Shown: positions 1 to 5,640 of the stretch, in pieces
Position numbering within the stretch: position 1 is the stretch's first letter
Layout: each line of letters opens with the position of its first letter
Assembly (NCBI GenBank): GCA_913049565.1
Contig: CAJWZG010000136.1
Span: 1-7,626 of the forward strand
DNA: 7,626 nt
Direction of reading: 5' to 3'
DNA from: an uncultured Gammaproteobacteria bacterium
GTDB taxonomy: Bacteria; Pseudomonadota; Gammaproteobacteria; Pseudomonadales; Azotimanducaceae_A
Translations under genes and position numbers: made by a program
The notes under the pieces: generated by a model
What the model saw: only the letters and a program-made list of their open reading frames with translations
Told to the model about the DNA's origin: nothing
The model's database searches: none

Positions 1-1
1 A

Positions 2-32
2 AGCGTGTGCGGGCCTATAACCCGCACACGCT
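2..32 (-). terminator. Probable intrinsic terminator hairpin downstream of the MDR oxidoreductase gene
   Basis: A perfect 12-bp GC-rich inverted repeat (arms 2-13 and 21-32) with a 7-nt loop lies 9 nt beyond the stop codon of the minus-strand oxidoreductase gene. Reading leftwards this is a strong stem typical of a Rho-independent terminator. The U-tract that would prove it falls outside the window: only one T is visible after the stem. It could also serve a convergent gene to the left. Confidence 0.7.
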
Positions 33-41
33 GCATCCTCG

Positions 42-1169
42 CTAAAGGCTGGGATTGATCAAGAACTTCTTGCCTGTCGCTTGTAGCGCATAGCTCTTGA
101 GCACATCAAGATCCAGTGCCTGATTCAGAGATATCTCTTGTGCATAGCTGCTGGCAAACGTTGTTTTGATCTCATCGGCGACGCGCTGACGCAACTCACC
201 TGCGCGCTCACGACCGATCTTTTGTAGGAACGGCGTCAGCAACCAGCCGCCTACCCCCCACTGCAAACCATAACTGCGGGTCAAGGTAGTGGGTCGACGC
301 TCTAGGCCGCCGTAAATGTAAACCTGCTTTTCTTGGGATGAGCCGTAGCGGCTGTACTCGGTTGCAGTTTCATTTGCTGCGGCTTCCATGGCTACCAATA
401 TCTGATTGGCCAGCTCGCCGCCGCCGGTGGCGTCAAAAGCCAAATAGGCCCCTGTGGCAACGATAGCGTTCTTTAAATCCTCAGTAAAAGTTGGAAGGCT
501 GGAGTCACAAACGTGGGTTGCGCCGATATCGCGAAGCAACTGCGCCTGTTCAGGTTTGCGCACAATGTTCACCAGCGCCACATCGTCGGCGATACATATT
601 TTCTGCAGCATCTGGCCTAGGTTCGAGGCTGCTGCCGTGTGGATAAGCGCGGTGAACCCTTCTCGTCGCATGGTCTCAACCATGCCCAATGATGTGAGGG
701 GATTGACGAAGCAGGAAGCACTTTCGGCAGGAGTGACGCCGTCGTGCATCACAAGACATTGGCTAACATGCAGTGTTCGGTACTCGCTGTACATGGCCCC
801 GCCCAGCACGCCGACCGTTTTACCAAGCAGCGCCTGAGCCTCAACACTGTCACCTGCTGCAACAACCACTCCGCCACCTTCATTACCCACCGGCATGGCT
901 TCGTCAAAACGAGCCTTTAGCGCCGGCAAAATATTCGCCGGCACATCGGCTTCTACATGATTGACCCCCACGGTTTGTGCATTGGTGATGTCGGCCATAC
1001 CCAACAGCAAACCAAGATCAGAGGGATTAATGGGCGACGCCTCTACGCGAACTACCACTTCTGCGGCTGCGGGCGCAGGAATCTGGGTTTCGCCAATGGT
1101 CAGTTGTAGTTTGCCGCTAGATGTCACGCATGACAGCAATTGACGGCTGCTCGAAGGCAAATCACTCAT
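42..1169 (-). CDS. MDR-superfamily oxidoreductase (quinone oxidoreductase/enoyl reductase type, zinc-less)
   Basis: A 375-aa cytosolic NAD(P)H-dependent oxidoreductase of the medium-chain dehydrogenase/reductase superfamily. The N-terminal GroES-like domain carries 'SPINPSDLGLLLG' (45-57) and 'PVGNEGGGVV' (93-102). The Rossmann domain begins near 172 with 'ALIHTAAASNLGQM' (174-187) and continues with 'FDATGGGELANQ' (245-256), which places the cofactor. The usual catalytic zinc ligands are missing: no Cys at the start of the catalytic domain, Asn in place of His in the GHE-type motif, and no four-Cys structural lobe. This points to a quinone or enone/enoyl reductase rather than an alcohol dehydrogenase, although databases often label this family 'zinc-binding dehydrogenase'. 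I chose the ATG at 1169 because an AAGGAG lies 7 nt upstream and the family N-terminus fits; a longer frame to 1277 has no such support. It is divergent from the FBP gene. The substrate is unknown; a carbonyl-conjugated intermediate of the neighbouring catabolic genes is an inference. Confidence 0.88.
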   Translation of the reverse strand: MSDLPSSSRQLLSCVTSSGKLQLTIGETQIPAPAAAEVVVRVEASPINPSDLGLLLGMADITNAQTVGVNHVEADVPANILPALKARFDEAMPVGNEGGGVVVAAGDSVEAQALLGKTVGVLGGAMYSEYRTLHVSQCLVMHDGVTPAESASCFVNPLTSLGMVETMRREGFTALIHTAAASNLGQMLQKICIADDVALVNIVRKPEQAQLLRDIGATHVCDSSLPTFTEDLKNAIVATGAYLAFDATGGGELANQILVAMEAAANETATEYSRYGSSQEKQVYIYGGLERRPTTLTRSYGLQWGVGGWLLTPFLQKIGRERAGELRQRVADEIKTTFASSYAQEISLNQALDLDVLKSYALQATGKKFLINPSL

Positions 1170-1176
1170 AGTCTCT

Positions 1177-1182
1177 CTCCTT
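1177..1182 (-). promoter_or_regulatory. Shine-Dalgarno site of the MDR oxidoreductase
   Basis: On the minus strand AAGGAG stands 7 nt before the ATG at 1169. It decides the start against an in-frame ATG at 1277 that would add 36 non-conserved residues. Confidence 0.85.
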
Positions 1183-1196
1183 AAATACGGCCGCAG

Positions 1197-1225
1197 AGCA
1201 TAGAAGATCTGACCGATGGTGTCTG
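1197..1225 (-). promoter_or_regulatory. Candidate sigma70 promoter for the MDR oxidoreductase
   Basis: On the minus strand CAGACA (1220-1225) and TATGCT (1197-1202) are 17 bp apart, each matching 4 of 6 consensus positions. The predicted start of transcription is near 1190, leaving a leader of about 20 nt that just contains the ribosome site. The -35 hexamer lies inside the dyad at 1214-1235. This is pattern matching only. Confidence 0.35.
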
Positions 1226-1235
1226 CTAACCATCG
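1214..1235. promoter_or_regulatory. Dyad, candidate operator between divergent genes
   Basis: CGATGGT (1214-1220) and ACCATCG (1229-1235) are perfect 7-bp inverted arms around an 8-bp spacer. A second overlapping pair, GTGTC/GACAC, lies at 1219-1223 and 1235-1239. The dyad covers the candidate -35 of the leftward gene, a position suited to repression. No regulator gene is in the window, so the binding protein is unknown. Confidence 0.45.
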
Positions 1236-1254
1236 ACACGACAAAAAGGGCCGC

Positions 1255-1284
1255 TTGTGTCTTTCTTGGTCCACCACATAGACT
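1255..1284 (+). promoter_or_regulatory. Candidate promoter of the FBP-type gene, possibly leaderless
   Basis: TTGTGT (1255-1260) and TAGACT (1279-1284) with an 18-bp spacer are a weak sigma70-like pair. A start of transcription about 7 nt after the -10 would fall at about 1291, on the GTG start codon at 1292. No Shine-Dalgarno sequence precedes that codon, which fits a leaderless message. Both hexamers are imperfect, so confidence is low. Confidence 0.25.
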
Positions 1285-1291
1285 ACTGGCA

Positions 1292-1768
1292 GTGGACGCC
1301 CTTAACGCAAAAGACATTAGAGATTTGTTTCGCCAGTCCAATGGCGCAGAGCTTGCCCTGCCTAATTTGGCGCCGGTTGACTGGGGGGTGCTCGATTATT
1401 TCGGTTGGATCCACCCTTCCGGCTCAATTGCTTTCGTTGTCATGCCAGTTGCAGGGGATCTTCGTGGCCTACGCCTGCGACGCGCAATGAACAACAGCGC
1501 ACGCCCACGAACGCGCATGTGCTCTTGGTGTCATCACGTTTATCGCAGTCGCGGCACTGCACTGTTCAGTGTTTATGTCGCTGGATCAGACGGACGACGC
1601 AGCATCGGCAATCACGTATGCCGCAATCTTGATTGCAGTCTGCGCATTCGTAATCTGGTTTCAGATCCTCCCACTTACCTGCCGGAAACCCTGCATATCC
1701 AATCGAAGGTGCGCCGACTGGAAACTTCTGTTCTGCAATTCATGTCACGAGCCAACGTACTCGCCTAA
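1292..1768 (+). CDS. FBP-domain (FusB/EF-G-binding type) treble-clef zinc-finger protein
   Basis: A 158-aa protein. The N-terminal part has the family pattern 'MDALNAKDIRDLF' (1-13) followed by 'WGVLDYFGWIHP' (31-42) and a small beta region to about 64. The C-terminal part is a zinc finger with Cys77-x2-Cys80 ('MCSWCHHVY') and Cys110-x4-Cys115 ('VCRNLDCSLRIR'), then a helix 'LPETLHIQSKVRRL'. This arrangement matches the FBP C-terminal treble-clef domain, whose best-known member FusB binds elongation factor G and frees it from fusidic-acid-stalled ribosomes. Chromosomal homologues are common and mostly of unknown role, so resistance should not be assumed. The start is GTG at 1292: the family N-terminus begins here, there is no upstream in-frame ATG, and no good ribosome site is visible. 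It lies between the MDR oxidoreductase and acyl-CoA dehydrogenase genes. Confidence 0.83.
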   Translation: MDALNAKDIRDLFRQSNGAELALPNLAPVDWGVLDYFGWIHPSGSIAFVVMPVAGDLRGLRLRRAMNNSARPRTRMCSWCHHVYRSRGTALFSVYVAGSDGRRSIGNHVCRNLDCSLRIRNLVSDPPTYLPETLHIQSKVRRLETSVLQFMSRANVLA

Positions 1769-1805
1769 TCACCTCACCCCTTTGCGACATTTTATAGACG
1801 CTGCC

Positions 1806-1833
1806 TTGTACTTTTGAGGCATCCGCCTAGCAT
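1806..1833 (+). promoter_or_regulatory. Candidate promoter of the acyl-CoA dehydrogenase gene
   Basis: TTGTAC (1806-1811) and TAGCAT (1828-1833) are separated by 16 bp in the 175-bp non-coding stretch between the FBP stop and the preferred dehydrogenase start. The match is weak. The rest of the stretch shows only the dyad at 1856-1874. Confidence 0.22.
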
Positions 1834-1855
1834 TCTGCGACGAAATTACTTGGTT

Positions 1856-1874
1856 GGCACCCATCTGGGTAGCC
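1856..1874 (+). promoter_or_regulatory. Imperfect dyad upstream of the acyl-CoA dehydrogenase gene
   Basis: GGCACCCA (1856-1863) mirrors TGGGT (1866-1870) plus GCC (1872-1874), with one bulged A. It lies after the candidate promoter and just before the ATG at 1881, so it could be an operator or a leader hairpin that affects initiation. If translation began at TTG 1854 it would be coding, which I consider less likely. Confidence 0.3.
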
Positions 1875-1943
1875 TTCATAATGGCAGACAAGAATCCTGC
1901 GCTCCAAGGCGCGCCGACAGAATCACCAACGATGAGAGACGTT

Positions 1944-3131
1944 ATGGAACTCGATACATTCCGCGAAGAGACCCGAGACTGGCTGGAAACCAATTGCCCG
2001 CAAGAAATGCGCTTGGGCGCTATCCACTTCGAGGATGCCTACGAGTTGTACCGTACCGATGCCGCTATGGAGTGGCGAGATCGCGCACTCACACGGGGCT
2101 GGACTGCGCCGACTTGGCCAACCCAGTACGGTGGCGGTGGCCTCGATGCGGCACATCAAAAAGTGCTGGGCGAAGAGATGGCGCGCATTAAAGCACTCCC
2201 CGCTGCCTCTGGTATGGGACTAGCGATGATCGGACCGACCATCTTAGAAATGGGCTCAGAAGAACAGCGACAACGCCACATCCCGAAAATCATCAGCGGC
2301 GAAGCACAATGGTGCCAGGGCTATTCAGAGCCAGGAGCAGGATCTGATTTAGCTGGCCTACAAACTAAGGCTGTTTTGGACGGTGATCAATTCATTATCA
2401 ACGGCCAGAAAATATGGACTAGTGGCGCACAGTACGCCAACTGGATGTTTGCTCTGGTTCGCACCGACCCGACAGCGCCCAAGCACGAAGGCATTAGCTT
2501 CGTTGTGCTGTCCATGGATCAGCCCGGCGTGACGGTTAAGCCGATCAAACTTATCTCCGGCAGTTCACCTTTTTGCGAAACATTTTTCGATAACGCCATC
2601 GCTAAGCGCGAGGATTTGATTGGCGAACTTAATCAAGGGTGGAGTGTAGGCAAACGCCTGCTGCAATACGAGCGCAATGCGACAACTCGAGCCAAACCAA
2701 AGAAGAAGGCGAATGAAAAACAGAAGTTGAACATTTATGCCAGCACAGCCAAACAGTATCTTGGTGAAGATGCTGCAGGACATATCGCTGACACGGATCT
2801 GCGAAGCGACGTGCTCGAACAGGTGATGAACGAGCGGGCGCTGTCACTGACGACGGCGCGAGTTGTCGAAGAAAGCCGTTCGGCTGGTGCTCCGGGTGCC
2901 GCAACGTCGATCTTTAAGATGGTTGGCTCCTCTCTAACTAAATCAGGCTCCGAACTAAAGTCTCGTTTGCGGGGCACGTCGGGGTTAGTCTGGGACAGCA
3001 ACGAATTCTCTGCTGATGAATTAGAGTCGACGCGCGGCTGGCTGCGAGATCGTGCCGTAACGATCTACGGGGGTACTAACGAGGTGCAGCAGAACATCAT
3101 TGCTAAGCGCGTATTGGGTATGCCGGACTAG
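1944..3131 (+). CDS. Acyl-CoA dehydrogenase (FAD-dependent)
   Basis: A 395-aa flavoenzyme that introduces an alpha,beta double bond into an acyl-CoA and passes electrons to ETF. Order of domains: N-terminal helices (1-115), with 'RGWTAPTWPTQYGG' at 51-64; middle beta domain with the FAD/substrate motif 'QGYSEPGAGSDL' (125-136) and 'INGQKIWTS' (152-160); and the C-terminal helical domain. The Glu found in 'YEGT' of medium-chain enzymes is Gly here ('YGGTNEVQ', 375-382). Glu243 in 'QYER' (241-244) sits where isovaleryl-CoA dehydrogenase carries its base in helix G, so it is the likely catalytic residue. A lysine-rich stretch follows (251-261). The start at ATG 1944 fits the family opening 'MELDTFREETRDWLE' and has GAGAG 5 nt upstream. 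ATGs at 1881 and 1932 and a TTG at 1854 are in frame and possible. It ends tail-to-tail on the amidohydrolase. The substrate is unknown; a branched or ring-bearing acyl-CoA is an inference. Confidence 0.93.
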   Translation: MELDTFREETRDWLETNCPQEMRLGAIHFEDAYELYRTDAAMEWRDRALTRGWTAPTWPTQYGGGGLDAAHQKVLGEEMARIKALPAASGMGLAMIGPTILEMGSEEQRQRHIPKIISGEAQWCQGYSEPGAGSDLAGLQTKAVLDGDQFIINGQKIWTSGAQYANWMFALVRTDPTAPKHEGISFVVLSMDQPGVTVKPIKLISGSSPFCETFFDNAIAKREDLIGELNQGWSVGKRLLQYERNATTRAKPKKKANEKQKLNIYASTAKQYLGEDAAGHIADTDLRSDVLEQVMNERALSLTTARVVEESRSAGAPGAATSIFKMVGSSLTKSGSELKSRLRGTSGLVWDSNEFSADELESTRGWLRDRAVTIYGGTNEVQQNIIAKRVLGMPD

Positions 3132-4552
3132 CTTTCTTTTACCGACTCGCTATCAAAAGCCACCGAGCCGCCAATCAGGGTGGCTCTTACCTGCCCCCTG
3201 TAACCACCCTCAAAGAGCGCCCGTTCCGACCAAGCCTGATGCAACACGCATAAATCCGCCGGCATACCAATACGAATTTCTCGAGCATCGGCAAACGATA
3301 GATCTTGATTCAGCGCATTCATCGGGGTGAGGTAACCCGATAACGCTTCTGCAGCGCTAACGCACTCTTGCTCGCCGACGATCGCGCCAGCTCGGGTTCG
3401 CCGAGTCGCCGCACAGCCAATCACCTGCCAAGGGTCTAACGGACCATAGGGTGCATCACTACTGGCCACGACACACACACCCTGCCGCTGCAATGCGGCG
3501 AAACGATATAAGTCACGCACCTCAATCTCGCTTAAATCGTCGAGATACTGGTCTCCTTTGCTAAACAGAAACCCAGGCTGTGTAACGACCGGCAATCCTA
3601 AGTCAGCTAGCCTGCACGCCATTTCATCATTCACTACCGCGCCATGCTCGATCCGATCGAAGCCGAACTCGCAGGGGGCGGCCTCCTCCAAAGCTGCTAT
3701 GGCAAAAACAAGCTCTAAGTGCGTCACGCAGTGAAAAGCAACATTGCGCCCTTTGCTTCGTGCCGCATTGATACGAGTCACCAGCTGTTCAAGTGGCGGC
3801 AACCGATCGTCGTCCAGCAAAATTTTCAGATAGCCGCTATCTAGGCAATCGCCGCCCATTAAGCTCACCCGTTGGAGTAGTACGCCATTGCACCGCATTT
3901 GTTCAAAGTTCGCGAGCGTATCGAGATTGTTACGCGCTGATGTATCAGTAACGCCTACAATGCCGAGACTGGCGAGTTGTCGAGAAAAAGCTCCGATGTC
4001 TGGCTGATAGGTCGCCTTCGCCGCTCGCATACGCTGAAGTATCAGACCGTCGTTACGAATGATTCGCCCCGACAGCACACCACTCTTGCTACGCTCAACT
4101 CCGTCGATCTGATCTGAATCGCTGAGACCCAGTTCATTCAACGCCAATGAATTGCAGACCCAAATCTTGCCGCTGCGGTGTTGAATGCGGATAGGCCTGC
4201 TGTCGCACAACTCATCTAGCGCCCAGCGGTCTAGGTCACCGAGCTGTTGTTCTTGATAATCAACACCTCGAATCCACCCGTCACCCGATGCCGCCTTAAG
4301 ACGCGCTTCGAGTTCACTTCGACAGTGCCCTTGGCTTGCAGCACCGACATTGCAATCCACCGACTCATAAGAGGCCGCTGCTGCGAACACATGAATATGA
4401 TGATCATGCAGGCCGGGCAGCACTTCGCCGCCACCAACGTCGATTTCCGCCTCGCCGGGTTGAGCCGCAAGCTCGGTCGCTACGGCATCGACGGTTTGGC
4501 CCACCCGCAAGTCCACCCGTCGCCGGTTAATTTGAGCGTTTTTGATTAACAT
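3128..4552 (-). CDS. Metal-dependent amidohydrolase, YtcJ/Amidohydro_3-like
   Basis: A 474-aa cytosolic TIM-barrel hydrolase. 'MLIKNAQI' opens the small beta domain. 'LPGLHDHHIHV' (45-55) supplies the HxH metal pair (His52, His54), and Lys243 in 'YLKILLDD' is placed like the carboxylated lysine of YtcJ-type enzymes. His274 in 'VAFHCVTH', His303 in 'DRIEHGAVV' and Asp366 in 'VVASSDAPYGPLDPW' complete the site. The C-terminal 'GMPADLCVL' (429-437) returns to the beta domain. All metal ligands are present, so an active hydrolase of an amide, imide or formamide-type bond is expected; the substrate cannot be read. The start at 4552 overlaps the CoA-transferase stop in ATGTTAA, and GGAGG lies 10 nt upstream, which indicates coupled translation as the second gene of that operon. 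An ATG at 4576 lies upstream of this ribosome site and is rejected. The stop overlaps that of the acyl-CoA dehydrogenase by 4 nt. Confidence 0.9.
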   Translation of the reverse strand: MLIKNAQINRRRVDLRVGQTVDAVATELAAQPGEAEIDVGGGEVLPGLHDHHIHVFAAAASYESVDCNVGAASQGHCRSELEARLKAASGDGWIRGVDYQEQQLGDLDRWALDELCDSRPIRIQHRSGKIWVCNSLALNELGLSDSDQIDGVERSKSGVLSGRIIRNDGLILQRMRAAKATYQPDIGAFSRQLASLGIVGVTDTSARNNLDTLANFEQMRCNGVLLQRVSLMGGDCLDSGYLKILLDDDRLPPLEQLVTRINAARSKGRNVAFHCVTHLELVFAIAALEEAAPCEFGFDRIEHGAVVNDEMACRLADLGLPVVTQPGFLFSKGDQYLDDLSEIEVRDLYRFAALQRQGVCVVASSDAPYGPLDPWQVIGCAATRRTRAGAIVGEQECVSAAEALSGYLTPMNALNQDLSFADAREIRIGMPADLCVLHQAWSERALFEGGYRGQVRATLIGGSVAFDSESVKES

Positions 4553-5640
4553 GTTGCCGCAGCCTCCAGCGGACACGTTACGCTATTGCCTGCTCTTACT
4601 ATTTTTTGCCGGCACTGTTGCGCCAGTGCGGCCATGGAAAAATCCAACAATCCGCTGTTGCCTCGGGCCATGGCGTCGATCACCGCCAAAGCTGAATAAA
4701 CTCCGGTCAATGGATCCGCAAGGGCGTCACCAACAAAACTCGGCTGACCGACCCTATCCCAGGCCACCAAGCCAGCGCTCACGGCAACATCGTCACCAAA
4801 CCCAACCCATTGATCAGCCGGAGGGGTTCGTCCGTAAGCCGTGATAGACAGCCAAATTTGCGGTTGATTAATAGACAAGGCTTGACGGTCTAAGCCCAAG
4901 GCATGAAGGGCGCGCGGTCGAGACGCTTCGATCACCACATCTGCTCCTCTCAACAGCTCAGCCAATACCTGTCGTTGCTCTGAGTCATTGAAATCCAACT
5001 GCAGCAACTCGTGTCCAAGGTGTAATTGTTCATAAAGTGTCGGACTGCCTGCTTGTGCCCCATCGGGTCGGTGAGGGCTGCTCACTGTCGTGACCTGCGC
5101 ACCACAGCGTTGTAGCAGGTGAGCGCAAAGCGGGCCCGCCCACAGCGCTGAAAGGTCTACAACCTTGGCCTCGGCGAGTGAGCGAGGAAGCGAAGGCCGA
5201 TGATCAAGCGCCATCGCAAGATCAAGGCTTAGAGGGTTTGCCTTGGACCGCGGAAGCACCGCATCAGACTCGAGGCGGGCTAAAGGCAACCCCATCTCTC
5301 GCCCGCGTTCCTGAAGCGGCAAGCTAAGTCGGCCGGCCAGAATCCCTCTCACTGCTTGCCATGATGACAAGATTGCATCTGTCTCGAGCCATGCGTTAAG
5401 CAATTGCCAGTCGGTTTCACGGGCAAGATTAAGAGCGAGCCAACCATCTAAACAACGTATCAACTCGCAGCTGCCGTTAGCCGATCGCAGCCCTTCGGGG
5501 CCAATACCCAATTCTTGTGCTCTAGCAGACAGCACCCACTGCGCCGTTGGGAGTACCGCCGCCGGACAGTATTTGGCAATACCGTTAAGTCCGTGATCGA
5601 CGCAGGCACTGAGTTCATCGGCAGGTATACTCAGTGCCAT
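4546..5640 (-). CDS. CoA-transferase family III (CaiB/BaiF) protein with permuted domain order
   Basis: A 364-aa protein that probably moves CoA between acids. The usual N-terminal signature, 'VVDLSALWAGPLCAHLLQ' with 'CGAQVTTV', occurs at 160-186 instead of near residue 5. It is followed by 'ADVVIEASRPRALHALG' (233-249), 'QIWLSITAYGRT' (261-272), 'VGFGDDVAVSAGL' (279-291), 'DPLTGVYSALAVIDAM' (309-324) and 'LLDFSMAALA' (331-340), and then the protein ends. The part normally C-terminal, a 'DGWLALNLARETDW' strand-helix segment with a helix ending in 'GLPLARL', is found at 51-123. Asp283 or Asp284 is the best candidate for the aspartate that forms the acyl anhydride; the local spacing differs by one residue from the usual motif. 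The start at ATG 5640 is chosen because upstream residues look non-conserved and GAAG is the only ribosome-like site; ATGs at 5676, 5715 and 5751 would run deeper into the crotonase gene. First gene of an operon with the amidohydrolase. Confidence 0.88.
   Translation of the reverse strand: MALSIPADELSACVDHGLNGIAKYCPAAVLPTAQWVLSARAQELGIGPEGLRSANGSCELIRCLDGWLALNLARETDWQLLNAWLETDAILSSWQAVRGILAGRLSLPLQERGREMGLPLARLESDAVLPRSKANPLSLDLAMALDHRPSLPRSLAEAKVVDLSALWAGPLCAHLLQRCGAQVTTVSSPHRPDGAQAGSPTLYEQLHLGHELLQLDFNDSEQRQVLAELLRGADVVIEASRPRALHALGLDRQALSINQPQIWLSITAYGRTPPADQWVGFGDDVAVSAGLVAWDRVGQPSFVGDALADPLTGVYSALAVIDAMARGNSGLLDFSMAALAQQCRQKIVRAGNSVTCPLEAAATC
4563..4567 (-). promoter_or_regulatory. Shine-Dalgarno site of the amidohydrolase inside the CoA-transferase gene
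   Basis: GGAGG on the minus strand, 10 nt before the ATG at 4552 and within the last codons of the CoA-transferase. It fixes the amidohydrolase start and supports translational coupling across the 7-nt overlap. Confidence 0.7.
5605..5638. promoter_or_regulatory. Perfect 10-bp inverted repeat at the divergent starts, candidate operator
   Basis: GGCACTGAGT (5605-5614) and ACTCAGTGCC (5629-5638) are exact reverse complements separated by 14 bp. The right arm ends one base before the crotonase ATG, and the whole element is codons 1-12 of the CoA-transferase. TATACT (5626-5631), a 5-of-6 match to a -10 box, overlaps the right arm; no convincing -35 was found. It could be an operator controlling the rightward gene. 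In the leftward mRNA it could instead form a hairpin just after the start codon. Confidence 0.5.

Noticed and set aside
1257..1490. 77-residue frame beginning just upstream of the FBP gene
   Set aside because: Out of frame with the conserved FBP protein, which has family signatures through the same bases.
1854..1943. N-terminal extension of the acyl-CoA dehydrogenase from TTG 1854 or ATG 1881
   Set aside because: The added residues are not conserved and have no clear ribosome site. The family opening starts at 1944, though 1881 and 1932 cannot be excluded.
2629..3001. Open frames antisense to the acyl-CoA dehydrogenase
   Set aside because: They lie opposite a well-conserved enzyme, have no recognisable motif or ribosome site, and are explained as shadows of its codon pattern.
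4247..4549. 100-residue plus-strand frame opposite the amidohydrolase start
   Set aside because: It overlaps the HxH-coding region of a clear enzyme and its translation resembles no family.
4600..4620. A-rich run (CAAAAAATAG on the minus strand) near the CoA-transferase end as a programmed frameshift
   Set aside because: A shift into the other frame meets TAG at once, and there is no downstream stimulatory structure. Reading straight through gives the neat overlap with the amidohydrolase.
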